From RGIG8124 sp045130665 (GTDB taxonomy: Bacteria; Bacillota; Clostridia; Christensenellales; CAG-917), in NCBI GenBank assembly GCA_045130665.1, contig JBGUQC010000001.1, forward strand, positions 152,419 through 216,418: 64,000 nucleotides of DNA, read 5' to 3'. Position 1 is the stretch's first letter; each line of letters begins with the position of its first letter. The notes under the pieces were generated by a model that was not told the DNA's origin, did not search any database, and saw nothing but the letters and a program-made list of their open reading frames with translations. The position numbers and the translations under genes are program-made. Positions 52,374 to 59,836 of this stretch are shown one piece after another.

Positions 52374-53393
52374 TTATAATCCTAAGAACATTTGCTTTGG
52401 AACACCGCCATCATAAGATGCTGGTTGCTTCTCACCAAGTGCATAAAGAACAATAGATGCTACATCTTGGTTTACAATGTATCCTGGAGTTCCTTTAATT
52501 ATGTTACCTTTGCCACCTGCAACAGCAACAGTTGTATATTTTTCTTCTACTGTATTATCTCCGTGGCCTCCAGTTGGCTTGTGGCCGTGGTCTGTTACTA
52601 AAACGAATAATGTGTTGTTGCCCCAGCCAGCTTCTTTACAAGCTTCGTATATTGAGTCTATAAGGGAATCTACATATAGGATTGCTGTTCTGTATTCTTC
52701 TGATGCAGATCCATGTGTATGTCCAGCAAAGTCTACACAGTCAAAATGAGTGAAAACAATCTTATGATTGTTATTCTTTATTTCTTTTATGGTTTCTTCT
52801 GCAACCATTGCATCAATATCTTCTTCTTTAGCGTTCTTGCCACCTTCAATAATATCTGTAATATTTATCTTTTTCATTTGTGGCATATCTTCGATAATAC
52901 CAATGTTGATATTTGCCCAGTCTACAACAGATACCATAGATACATCTGGATGTCTGTCTGCATAAACTTTAAAGAATGAAGGGTATTTTGTATCTGTATA
53001 TCTTGAATAAGAGGTGTTTGTATTGTCTCTCCTATGTTTGCCACATACAACACCATGCATCATAGATCCCCAGTTTTGTGCACTAATTGTTGGGAATTGA
53101 GCAAGAGCAGAGTAGGAAACAGATGCATCTAGCTCGCCACCAAAGATTTTATCAAATACAGGGGTGTCCATTTGAGAATAGTAAGAACCTGCACCATCTA
53201 CACCAAAGATAACTACATGGTCGTAAACACCACCGCTATCTCTCATTGCTTGAACTTGTTCATCTGTAGGAACAATGCCTTTGGATATTCTTGGAACATA
53301 AAATTCCACGCAACAAATTAATGCAATTAAAGCACAAAGGAAAATTGAAACGAAAACAATTAATAAAGTATTGTTAAGACTTAACTTTTTCAT
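52374..53393 (-). CDS. Membrane-anchored alkaline phosphatase-superfamily protein
   Basis: A 339-residue type I phosphodiesterase/nucleotide pyrophosphatase-like protein. An N-terminal helix (LLIVFVSIFLCALIALICCV) anchors an extracellular enzyme. Metal-site motifs include VIFGVDGAG, THFDCVDFAGHTHG and VTDHGHKPTGGHGDN; ISAQNWGSMMHG probably carries the nucleophile. Substrate unknown; phosphodiesters or lipid head groups are possible. GGGG serves as ribosome site. An 18-nt palindrome ATATAAAATATTTTATAT (53407-53424) lies just upstream. Confidence 0.8.
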   Translation of the reverse strand: MKKLSLNNTLLIVFVSIFLCALIALICCVEFYVPRISKGIVPTDEQVQAMRDSGGVYDHVVIFGVDGAGSYYSQMDTPVFDKIFGGELDASVSYSALAQFPTISAQNWGSMMHGVVCGKHRRDNTNTSYSRYTDTKYPSFFKVYADRHPDVSMVSVVDWANINIGIIEDMPQMKKINITDIIEGGKNAKEEDIDAMVAEETIKEIKNNNHKIVFTHFDCVDFAGHTHGSASEEYRTAILYVDSLIDSIYEACKEAGWGNNTLFVLVTDHGHKPTGGHGDNTVEEKYTTVAVAGGKGNIIKGTPGYIVNQDVASIVLYALGEKQPASYDGGVPKQMFLGL

Positions 53394-53429
53394 ACAATTA
53401 CCCCATATATAAAATATTTTATATTTTAA

Positions 53430-54707
53430 TTATTCTTGTGGTTCGTCTATTTTAGGTGGAAGAGTGGAAATAGCTTGTCTTGCAAGTTCGTCACATCTGT
53501 TATTAAATTCATTGTCTGCATGTCCTTTAACCCATACAAATTCAACAGTGTGCTTTTTTGTTAAGTCTACAAGTCTTTCCCATAAATCAACATTTTGAAC
53601 GGCTTTGTTATCTGCTTTTTTCCAACCACTTAATTGCCATGCGCTTATCCAGCCTTGTAAGAAAGGATTAAGGGAATAAGCAGAGTCTGAATATAAAGTT
53701 ACCTTACATGGTTCTTTCAATGCTTCTAGACCCTTTATAATGGCTGTAAGTTCCATTCTGTTATTGGTTGTATCGTTTTCTGCGCCAGATAACTCCTTTT
53801 TATGTCCTTTATACATAAGTATAACACCCCAGCCACCAGGACCAGGATTTCCTGAACATGCGCCATCTGTATATATAATTATGTCTGAAAAATTATTCTT
53901 TTTAGCAGGTTTTTCTGCACCTAATTCATCTGCACGTGCTTTGCACTTTTCCATGCCTTTGATAATGATACCTTCAAGGTTGTCTTCTTTGAAGCTATCT
54001 ACAGCTTGAATTGTTGTGCCACCTTTTGAACATACATTGTTAATTAATGTATCAATATCTAGTGGAGATTGCTTTACCATTTCGGCAGATCCAATTACTG
54101 TTTGGATTGCAAGTGTCTTTGCAACATCTGCATCTAATCCAACTTTAATACCGCCTTCAATTAAAGCCTTAATAAACATGTATACATAAGCAGGGCCAGA
54201 ACCAGAGAGGGCAGTAACACTGTTAATTAAACTCTCATCTAATTCAATAACCTTTCCAATGCCATTGAATATGTCTAAAACGAATTGGTCATGATATCCT
54301 TCAGAGAAGGAAACAACAGACATTCCTTGAGAAACAAGTGCAGGGGTATTAGGCATAATTCTTGCATATGAAATATCTCCTAAAAAGCTCTTAAGCTTTT
54401 TGATTGTAACTCCTGCCATGATTGAAATGACTTTTTTACATAAACTAACATTGGAGATAGACTTTAAAATTTCCTCGGAAGATTGTGGTTTAACAGCAAA
54501 TAAAAGATATTCACACTCAAAAGATAAAGCAATATTATTAGTTGAAGTGGAGACTCCTTTTTTAGCAATCTCATTTAATTTATTCTCATCAATATCGCTT
54601 ATAATAATCTCAGATGGATCTAGAATTTTGTTGTTTAAAATGCCGTTTAGTATGGCTGTTGCCATATTGCCAGCGCCTATAATTCCAAGTTTGTATTTGT
54701 TTTTCAT
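53430..54707 (-). CDS. proC-rnhA: Pyrroline-5-carboxylate reductase fused to ribonuclease HI
   Basis: One 425-residue frame with two complete enzymes. Residues 1-263 are ProC: GIIGAGNMATAILNGIL binds NAD(P)H, ARIMPNTPALVSQGM and ALSGSGPAYVYMFIKAL are signatures; it makes proline. Residues about 274-418 are RNase HI: IYTDGACSGNPGPGGWG with Asp281, Glu319 in NRMELTA, Asp341 in YSDSAY, His396 and Asp406 (KGHADNEFNNRCDELA), so all catalytic residues are present. The linker AEKPAKKNN has no start codon with a ribosome site, so this is a true fusion. CTGGAG precedes the start. Confidence 0.94.
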   Translation of the reverse strand: MKNKYKLGIIGAGNMATAILNGILNNKILDPSEIIISDIDENKLNEIAKKGVSTSTNNIALSFECEYLLFAVKPQSSEEILKSISNVSLCKKVISIMAGVTIKKLKSFLGDISYARIMPNTPALVSQGMSVVSFSEGYHDQFVLDIFNGIGKVIELDESLINSVTALSGSGPAYVYMFIKALIEGGIKVGLDADVAKTLAIQTVIGSAEMVKQSPLDIDTLINNVCSKGGTTIQAVDSFKEDNLEGIIIKGMEKCKARADELGAEKPAKKNNFSDIIIYTDGACSGNPGPGGWGVILMYKGHKKELSGAENDTTNNRMELTAIIKGLEALKEPCKVTLYSDSAYSLNPFLQGWISAWQLSGWKKADNKAVQNVDLWERLVDLTKKHTVEFVWVKGHADNEFNNRCDELARQAISTLPPKIDEPQE

Positions 54708-54734
54708 TTTATCTCCAGTATTGCCTATATTTTA

Positions 54735-54763
54735 TTGACAATTCATTTTTTCTTACATATAAT
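54735..54763 (+). promoter_or_regulatory. tRNA-Trp promoter
   Basis: TTGACA (54735-54740), 17-nt spacer, TATAAT (54758-54763): perfect consensus. Confidence 0.9.
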
Positions 54764-54774
54764 AATTTTCGCCT

Positions 54775-54851
54775 AGGGGAGTAGTTCAATTAGGTAGAGC
54801 AACGGTCTCCAAAACCGTGTGTTGCGTGTTCGATTCGCGTCTCCCCTGCCA
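54775..54851 (+). tRNA. tRNA-Trp (CCA)
   Basis: Acceptor AGGGGAG/CTCCCCT, anticodon loop CTCCAAA with CCA, TTCGATTC T-loop, CCA encoded. It stands alone with its own promoter and terminator, divergent from proC-rnhA. Confidence 0.95.
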
Positions 54852-54858
54852 GAAAGAG

Positions 54859-54891
54859 AACCAATATCACTTTTGTGGTGTTGGTTTTTTC
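54859..54891 (+). terminator. tRNA-Trp terminator
   Basis: AACCAATATCAC/GTGGTGTTGGTT with G-U pairs and a TTTT loop, then a T run; it may also end the convergent padR gene. Confidence 0.82.
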
Positions 54892-54893
54892 TT

Positions 54894-56327
54894 TTATGCG
54901 ACGTGATATTTCTTACTTCTATACAATAAATAGTACACTACGGAACTAATTGGAAGGTTGAAGAATATTACGGATGGAATAATAATTGACATTAAAATTG
55001 ATTTAATATCACTAATATTTGCTCCAATAGCAAAGAATCCAATTAGAGCCATAAATACGGTTAATTCTACAAAGAACATCAATCTGTTTAAGATAGATAT
55101 CTTAAAATTGAACGTTGCACGAGATCTCTTGGATGGATTAATGAAGCAAATTACGAATGGAATAAAGCATAAAACAATTCCAACTACTGTAATAGGAAGG
55201 AAATATGTGTATGGGATAACTTTGAATAAGGATACCCAGAATATTGCCATTTCTACTACAAATATTGCCATAACAATTAACCATGTATCTCTGTTAATAA
55301 TGTTAGATTGAATGAAATTGTAGGAATAGTATTCGAAAGAGTTAGATCTAGAATATGGACGAAGTTTAAATCCTTCAGCATATAATCTAGTCTTTAAGTC
55401 TTTTCCTGCAACATCCGAAACATTTTGTTTCGTTTGTTGAGTTTGCGCTGGCTGAGATTGTTCATTGTTTGCAATTGAAGAGAAGAAGTCCATGTAATCT
55501 ACATCTTTTTTCTCGTATTCGAAATCTGTATCTCTCTTGTTAGGAACTGCAACAGCACCATCTTCGCCAACTATTTCGTTAGTTTCTACTTCAGATGGAG
55601 CATAATATTCCTCATCTTGAGATGCAGAATAAGTATTTTCATACTTTTTCTCGTATTTACTAAAGATTTCATCTAATTTTGCTTGTGTTGCATCTTCTTG
55701 CTTTTCTTCAACTTGTTGAGGAGCAGCTGTTTTTTGAGCATCTAATTCAGCAAATACCTCATCTATTGTCTTAACAGGTTGTGGTTTAGCTGCCTCAATT
55801 GCTTGTTGTTCTTTTAAAGCCATGAATTCTTCTTCAGAAATTTCATTGCCTTGTAAATCAAAAAATACCTTCTTTTCAACAATTTTGTCTTTATAGACAA
55901 CTTTTGGTTTTTCTTCCTTGTCGTGAAGGGCATATGGTCTTAATTCATCTGCTTTAAATGGAGGTGGTTTGGTGAAGTCATACTTTTGGTCTGAGATTAA
56001 ACCATCTAGAATAGTTCTAGCATATTCGTATTCAGTCTTTTGTTGCTCTAAGAATTGTCTTCCTTCAGCAGTAAGAGTGAAATAACGACGTTTTCCACCG
56101 CCAGTATCATCAGGATCTCCATCATATGATGAAATTAATCCTTGTTTTTCAAGTCTTTTTAATTGATTGTAAAGGGTAGCTTGCTTTAAATTGTATTGTC
56201 CCTCAGAATGGGTTTCAATTTCTTTGAGGATATCATAGCCATATCTATCAGCACTCCATAAAGAAGTGAGAATGATGGTTGTAACGTTACCACGAATTAA
56301 ATCACTGTTAATACTTGATATGTCCAT
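54894..56327 (-). CDS. Membrane-anchored PadR-family regulator
   Basis: A 477-residue protein. Residues 10-115 are a PadR winged helix: GNVTTIILTSLWSADRYGYD, then QATLYNQLKRLEKQGLI and GGGKRRYFTLTAEGRQFLEQ. A long Glu/Gln/Lys/Pro-rich disordered section (about 120-335) leads to four membrane helices (about 350-470) ending YRSKKYHVA. PadR proteins are normally soluble and 100-190 residues, so this is a membrane-tethered one-component form. Its promoter carries a strong inverted repeat (56368-56400), suggesting autoregulation. The signal sensed by the membrane part is unknown. Confidence 0.83.
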   Translation of the reverse strand: MDISSINSDLIRGNVTTIILTSLWSADRYGYDILKEIETHSEGQYNLKQATLYNQLKRLEKQGLISSYDGDPDDTGGGKRRYFTLTAEGRQFLEQQKTEYEYARTILDGLISDQKYDFTKPPPFKADELRPYALHDKEEKPKVVYKDKIVEKKVFFDLQGNEISEEEFMALKEQQAIEAAKPQPVKTIDEVFAELDAQKTAAPQQVEEKQEDATQAKLDEIFSKYEKKYENTYSASQDEEYYAPSEVETNEIVGEDGAVAVPNKRDTDFEYEKKDVDYMDFFSSIANNEQSQPAQTQQTKQNVSDVAGKDLKTRLYAEGFKLRPYSRSNSFEYYSYNFIQSNIINRDTWLIVMAIFVVEMAIFWVSLFKVIPYTYFLPITVVGIVLCFIPFVICFINPSKRSRATFNFKISILNRLMFFVELTVFMALIGFFAIGANISDIKSILMSIIIPSVIFFNLPISSVVYYLLYRSKKYHVA

Positions 56328-56361
56328 TTCAATCCCTTTTTTATATAATCTATAAAAAGTT

Positions 56362-56400
56362 TAGCTCACTATTATAAAAAAGTCAATATTTTAAAATAGT
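56362..56400 (-). promoter_or_regulatory. padR promoter and inverted-repeat operator
   Basis: On the minus strand TTGACT (56386-56381), 17 nt, TAAACT (56363-56358). ACTATTATAAAA (56368-56379) and TTTTAAAATAGT (56389-56400) form a 12-bp inverted repeat with one mismatch around the -35, a likely operator for PadR itself. Confidence 0.68.
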
Positions 56401-56432
56401 AAAAATATTTAAATTAAAAAATAATCCTGATA

Positions 56433-57506
56433 TTAATCAGGATTGTCTTCGTCGGTTCTAACTTTTGTTATTTCGGCTGCAATTTTTCTACTATTTTCTT
56501 TCAAAGCAGCGTAATGTTTTGTCGTTGTATTGATATCTGAATGTCCCAATACATCCGCAACAAGATATATATCTCCAGTAGCTCTATATAGGTTGGTACC
56601 AAATGTACTTCTAAGCTTATGTGGAGTAATTTTCTTAAGTGGAACAGCAGTTTGAGCATACTTTTTAACCAATAATTCAACAGCTCTTACAGTAATTCTT
56701 TTTACTTGTAAAGATAAAAATAGAGCATCTTCTTCTTTATTGATCTTTTGACAACGTCTAAGTAGAGAAGCACGCTCTGTTTCAATATATGTTTGAACAG
56801 CTTCTGCAACTTCATCTCCAAAGTATAAAATTGCAACGTTTCCACCTTTTCTTGTAACTGTCATGGCTCTATTTCTAAAGTCCATATCTGTAACATTCAA
56901 ACCAACCAATTCGCTTACACGGATTCCAGTTCCTAATAACAAAGTTATTATAGCTAAATCTCTGTACTTTGTATTACGTTGAATTTGATGTTGATGTTTT
57001 GTCATATTGTCGCCAGTTTCAATGGCATTTAACATATCATTAGATTCATTTGTTTCAAGTCTAATAATATCCTTTGTGTGTTGCTTTGGAACAGCAACTT
57101 TAGATGCAACGTCTTTAGATATTTCGTTATTGTTGAAGAAATACTTAAAGAAAGAGCGTAGAGAAGATATTTTTCTAGCTTTTCCTTTTTCGGTATTGGA
57201 ATATTCTTTGCCATTGAATGTGTAGAAAGATAAATAGGATATAAATAGCTCAATATCGTGAGATGTGAGTTGTTCAAGATCTGAAAGCTCTATACTATGT
57301 ATATCTTTTCCTTTGAAATATGGAATTTTCTTAACTAGAAAGTCAAAAAAGATTCTTAAATCATAACAATAACCTTGTCTAGTTAAAGGAGAAGTGGTTT
57401 GCTCAATACCAATGAAATATTCATCGCAGAAAGCAGGTAAATCTTCCTTTAAAGTTTCTGTATTCTTTACTACAATTTTTTCTCTCGTTTTAAAGTAATT
57501 GGCCAT
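56433..57506 (-). CDS. xerS: XerS-like tyrosine recombinase
   Basis: A 357-residue site-specific recombinase. The N-terminal SAM-like DNA-binding domain contains IELSDLEQLTSHDIELFISY; the catalytic domain has GTGIRVSE (Arg), TRKGGN (Lys), ITPHKLRSTF (His-x-x-Arg), LGHSDI (His) and TKHYAA (Tyr). Size and motifs resemble streptococcal XerS, which resolves chromosome dimers alone. An in-frame ATG at 57545 lies near its own -10; GAGGG before 57506 and family length favour 57506. It stops before padR. An integrase role cannot be excluded because tRNA genes lie just upstream. Confidence 0.83.
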   Translation of the reverse strand: MANYFKTREKIVVKNTETLKEDLPAFCDEYFIGIEQTTSPLTRQGYCYDLRIFFDFLVKKIPYFKGKDIHSIELSDLEQLTSHDIELFISYLSFYTFNGKEYSNTEKGKARKISSLRSFFKYFFNNNEISKDVASKVAVPKQHTKDIIRLETNESNDMLNAIETGDNMTKHQHQIQRNTKYRDLAIITLLLGTGIRVSELVGLNVTDMDFRNRAMTVTRKGGNVAILYFGDEVAEAVQTYIETERASLLRRCQKINKEEDALFLSLQVKRITVRAVELLVKKYAQTAVPLKKITPHKLRSTFGTNLYRATGDIYLVADVLGHSDINTTTKHYAALKENSRKIAAEITKVRTDEDNPD

Positions 57507-57536
57507 TTTCAAATATCCCTCAAAATAACTACAATT

Positions 57537-57584
57537 ATTATACAAAACTATTCGCTAAATGTAAATATTAAATCTTATTTAATA
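57537..57584 (-). promoter_or_regulatory. Recombinase promoter and upstream palindrome
   Basis: Minus strand TTTACA (57565-57560), 17 nt, TATAAT (57542-57537). Directly upstream is TATTAAAT-CTT-ATTTAATA (57566-57584), an 8-bp inverted repeat that may be an operator or recombinase-type site. Confidence 0.6.
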
Positions 57585-57645
57585 AATATTTTTTGTAAAA
57601 ACAAAAAGGGCAGAAAATAATTTAAAAATATCTAAAATAAAAATG

Positions 57646-57674
57646 TTGACAATAAAAATAAAATAATATATTAT
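57646..57674 (+). promoter_or_regulatory. Promoter of the six-tRNA cluster
   Basis: TTGACA (57646-57651), 17-nt spacer, TATTAT (57669-57674), 21 nt before the first tRNA. Confidence 0.85.
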
Positions 57675-57695
57675 AAACAAGTCGCTAAATCCTAA

Positions 57696-57771
57696 CGGGG
57701 AGTGGCGCAGTTGGTAGCGCGCGTGTTTTGGGAACATGAGGCCGCAAGTTCAAGTCTTGTCTCCCCGACCA
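57696..57771 (+). tRNA. tRNA-Pro (TGG)
   Basis: Acceptor CGGGGAG/CTCCCCG, anticodon loop TTTGGGA with TGG, encoded CCA. First gene of the cluster. Confidence 0.94.
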
Positions 57772-57787
57772 TGTGAATTATGCACAG

Positions 57788-57864
57788 GGGCCTTTAGCTC
57801 AGTTGGTTAGAGCAGTCGGCTCATAACCGATCGGTCCGGGGTTCGAGTCCCTGAAGGCCCACCA
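57788..57864 (+). tRNA. tRNA with CAT anticodon (elongator Met or Ile2)
   Basis: Acceptor GGGCCTT/AAGGCCC, anticodon loop CTCATAA, encoded CCA. The first pair is G-C, so it is not the initiator. Body sequence resembles both elongator tRNA-Met and tRNA-Ile2 of Firmicutes; the identity needs a model such as TFAM. Confidence 0.93.
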
Positions 57865-57876
57865 AAAAATTTATTT

Positions 57877-57953
57877 GGCCCGGTAGTACAGTTGGTTAGT
57901 ACGCCAGCCTGTCACGCTGGAGGTCAGGGGTTCGAGCCCCCTCCGGGTCGCCA
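57877..57953 (+). tRNA. tRNA-Asp (GTC)
   Basis: Acceptor GGCCCGG/CCGGGTC with one G-T pair, anticodon loop CTGTCAC, encoded CCA. Confidence 0.95.
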
Positions 57954-57958
57954 AAGCT

Positions 57959-57988
57959 TTGTGGTAGTAGTTTAAACTACTGCCACAA
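57959..57988 (+). repeat. Long hairpin between tRNA-Asp and tRNA-Phe
   Basis: TTGTGGTAGTAGTTT pairs with AAACTACTGCCACAA over 15 bp with a single G-U and no T run. It is not a terminator by sequence; it may direct tRNA processing, for example RNase III cleavage. Confidence 0.75.
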
Positions 57989-57995
57989 CATATAT

Positions 57996-58071
57996 GCCTT
58001 GGTAGCTCAGCTGGTAGAGCAAGGGACTGAAAATCCCTGTGTCGGTGGTTCGACTCCGCCCCAAGGCACCA
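57996..58071 (+). tRNA. tRNA-Phe (GAA)
   Basis: Acceptor GCCTTGG/CCAAGGC, anticodon loop CTGAAAA, encoded CCA. Confidence 0.95.
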
Positions 58072-58086
58072 AGGAAAAACACAAAT

Positions 58087-58162
58087 GCTGGTGTAGCTCA
58101 ACAGGCAGAGCAATTGATTTGTAATCAATAGGTTGATGGTTCGATTCCGTTCACCAGCTCCA
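58087..58162 (+). tRNA. tRNA-Thr (TGT)
   Basis: Acceptor GCTGGTG/CACCAGC, anticodon loop TTTGTAA, encoded CCA. Confidence 0.94.
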
Positions 58163-58169
58163 CTAAGAA

Positions 58170-58255
58170 GGAAAGGTTCCCGAGCGGCCAAAGGGAGCAG
58201 ACTGTAAATCTGTTGACATTCGTCTTCGGTGGTCCGAATCCACCCCTTTCCACCA
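58170..58255 (+). tRNA. tRNA-Tyr (GTA)
   Basis: Acceptor GGAAAGG/CCTTTCC, anticodon loop CTGTAAA, a long variable arm (GACATTCGTC) typical of bacterial tRNA-Tyr, encoded CCA. Confidence 0.95.
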
Positions 58256-58257
58256 AG

Positions 58258-58292
58258 AATGGTTATGATATTATGTCATAACCATTTTTTTA
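58258..58292 (+). terminator. Terminator of the tRNA cluster
   Basis: AATGGTTATGA/TCATAACCATT, an 11-bp perfect stem, followed by seven T residues. Confidence 0.92.
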
Positions 58293-58314
58293 TGCTTTCA
58301 TTATGGTTTAAAGA

Positions 58315-58343
58315 TTGAAAAATTTGTTAGATAGGTTTATAAT
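58315..58343 (+). promoter_or_regulatory. Promoter of the flavoprotein gene
   Basis: TTGAAA (58315-58320), 17-nt spacer, TATAAT (58338-58343), 19 nt before the ATG. Confidence 0.8.
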
Positions 58344-58362
58344 CTCTAAAGAGATATAAATT

Positions 58363-59718
58363 ATGAGAGTATTTGATATTGTAATTATTGGCGCAGCTAC
58401 TACTGGCGCATATTTCGGAAGATTAATGGCTGAGAAAGGTTTCTCAACTTTAGTTATAGATTCTTTGGCAGAAAAAGATATAGGTACAAGATTATCTTGT
58501 ATCCATCTAGATAGAACATATTTCGAAGAAAGTGGAATCCCAGCTCCTATGCTTGGAGATAATGATTATCTTACATCATATGAATACAATATGAATGAAT
58601 CTGCATATGGCCATTATCCAATTAAAACTAATTATCCATATATAGTCATGAAATTTGATAAGTTCAGTAAACGTTTAAGAGACTGGGCTAGAAAAGTGGA
58701 TTGTGACTTTGATTTTGAAACTAAATTCTTAGAATTTATTTTTGATGCAAGAAAGAAAATATGTGGAATTAGAGTGGAGAAAGAAGGCATTGTAGAAGAG
58801 ATATATTGTAAACTTGTAGTAGATTGTACAGGTATTGCAGGATATGCAAGATGTAAACTTCCAGATTGGTATGGAATTGAAAACAAACCTTTAGATCCAG
58901 AAGATATTCTTTTTGCTAATGTTGAATACTTTAAATTAAAGAGACCAGAAAGAGATAAATTATCCTATTCTACAATTTATCCATACTATAAAGTATGGTT
59001 TGGACCAATTGGTGAAGATGATACAGCTCAATTCGGTGCTTGTGGATTTGGTTCTTATGAGAACGCAATTGCAAAGGGTGAAGAGTTTAAACAAACTATT
59101 TATCTTCCTCCACATGACGTAGATAAAATTGAGCAAGGAATGATGCCATATAGATATTCATTATATTCATTTGTAGCAGATGGATTCTTGTGCTTAGGAG
59201 ATAGTGCAGCTATATCTAAACCATATAGTGGCGAAGGTATTACAGCCACATGGAATCTTTGTAAGATTGCAGCAATATATGTTGCAAATGCTATGAAAGA
59301 TGGCAAATATCCTACTAGAGAGGCTCTTTGGCCTATAAATACGAAGTATTCTAGGGGACAAGGTGCAGACTTTGCAGAACTTCTTGCTTTAACTAAAGGC
59401 GCTTTAAATTGCTCTAAAGATGAAAACGAATTGGAATTCAAATACGGATTTGGATATGAAGAGGGTATCTTATCTTCAATGAGTATTAACTTTGCTAATA
59501 AATTAACACCACTCCAAAAGATTACTCAATTCTGGAAAATCGTTGTTATTCTATACTTTAATAGACTTACTAGTGAAACTATTAAGAATAGTTTTAAAGG
59601 ATATGTGATTGGTAAAAAGGCAAAGAAGTTGTATAAGAAATATCCAAAGAAACCAAAACATTTTGATAAGTGGTGCGCAAAAGCTAATAAACTTTGGGCA
59701 AAATATAAAACAATATAA
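58363..59718 (+). CDS. Geranylgeranyl-reductase-like FAD-dependent oxidoreductase
   Basis: A 451-residue flavoprotein. VIIGAATTGAYFGRLMAEKG is the N-terminal FAD fold, with an unusual GAATTG for GxGxxG. VVDCTGIAGYARCKL and FLCLGDSAAISKPYSGEGI are the later FAD motifs of the geranylgeranyl-reductase/monooxygenase group. The C-terminus is Lys-rich. Relatives reduce polyprenyl double bonds or hydroxylate aromatics; the substrate here is unknown. It has its own promoter and terminator and precedes the citrate synthase gene without obvious functional link. Confidence 0.8.
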   Translation: MRVFDIVIIGAATTGAYFGRLMAEKGFSTLVIDSLAEKDIGTRLSCIHLDRTYFEESGIPAPMLGDNDYLTSYEYNMNESAYGHYPIKTNYPYIVMKFDKFSKRLRDWARKVDCDFDFETKFLEFIFDARKKICGIRVEKEGIVEEIYCKLVVDCTGIAGYARCKLPDWYGIENKPLDPEDILFANVEYFKLKRPERDKLSYSTIYPYYKVWFGPIGEDDTAQFGACGFGSYENAIAKGEEFKQTIYLPPHDVDKIEQGMMPYRYSLYSFVADGFLCLGDSAAISKPYSGEGITATWNLCKIAAIYVANAMKDGKYPTREALWPINTKYSRGQGADFAELLALTKGALNCSKDENELEFKYGFGYEEGILSSMSINFANKLTPLQKITQFWKIVVILYFNRLTSETIKNSFKGYVIGKKAKKLYKKYPKKPKHFDKWCAKANKLWAKYKTI

Positions 59719-59749
59719 TTTCTCCACGAATCGTAGATAAAATTAGGAC

Positions 59750-59776
59750 AAATCTCCAGTTTTGGGGATTTTTTCT
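59750..59776 (+). terminator. Terminator after the flavoprotein gene
   Basis: AAATCTCCA/TGGGGATTT with one T-G pair and GTTT loop, then a T run. Confidence 0.82.
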
Positions 59777-59804
59777 TTACAAATGCGTTATTATTTGGTA
59801 TAAG
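59776..59804 (+). promoter_or_regulatory. Promoter of the XRE-citrate synthase gene
   Basis: TTTACA (59776-59781), 17-nt spacer, TATAAG (59799-59804); GGGG lies 11 nt before the ATG at 59837. Confidence 0.7.
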
Positions 59805-59836
59805 TCTTATTAAAGTAAGAGTGGGGATTTTTACTA

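Noticed and set aside
57871..58191. 106-residue minus-strand frame across the tRNA cluster
   Set aside because: It runs antisense through tRNA-Asp, tRNA-Phe, tRNA-Thr and tRNA-Tyr; such frames are a common artefact of tRNA sequence.
56433..58255. Integrated element with integrase next to tRNA genes
   Set aside because: No cargo genes, no second att copy and no tRNA fragment repeat were found; genes on both sides look chromosomal.
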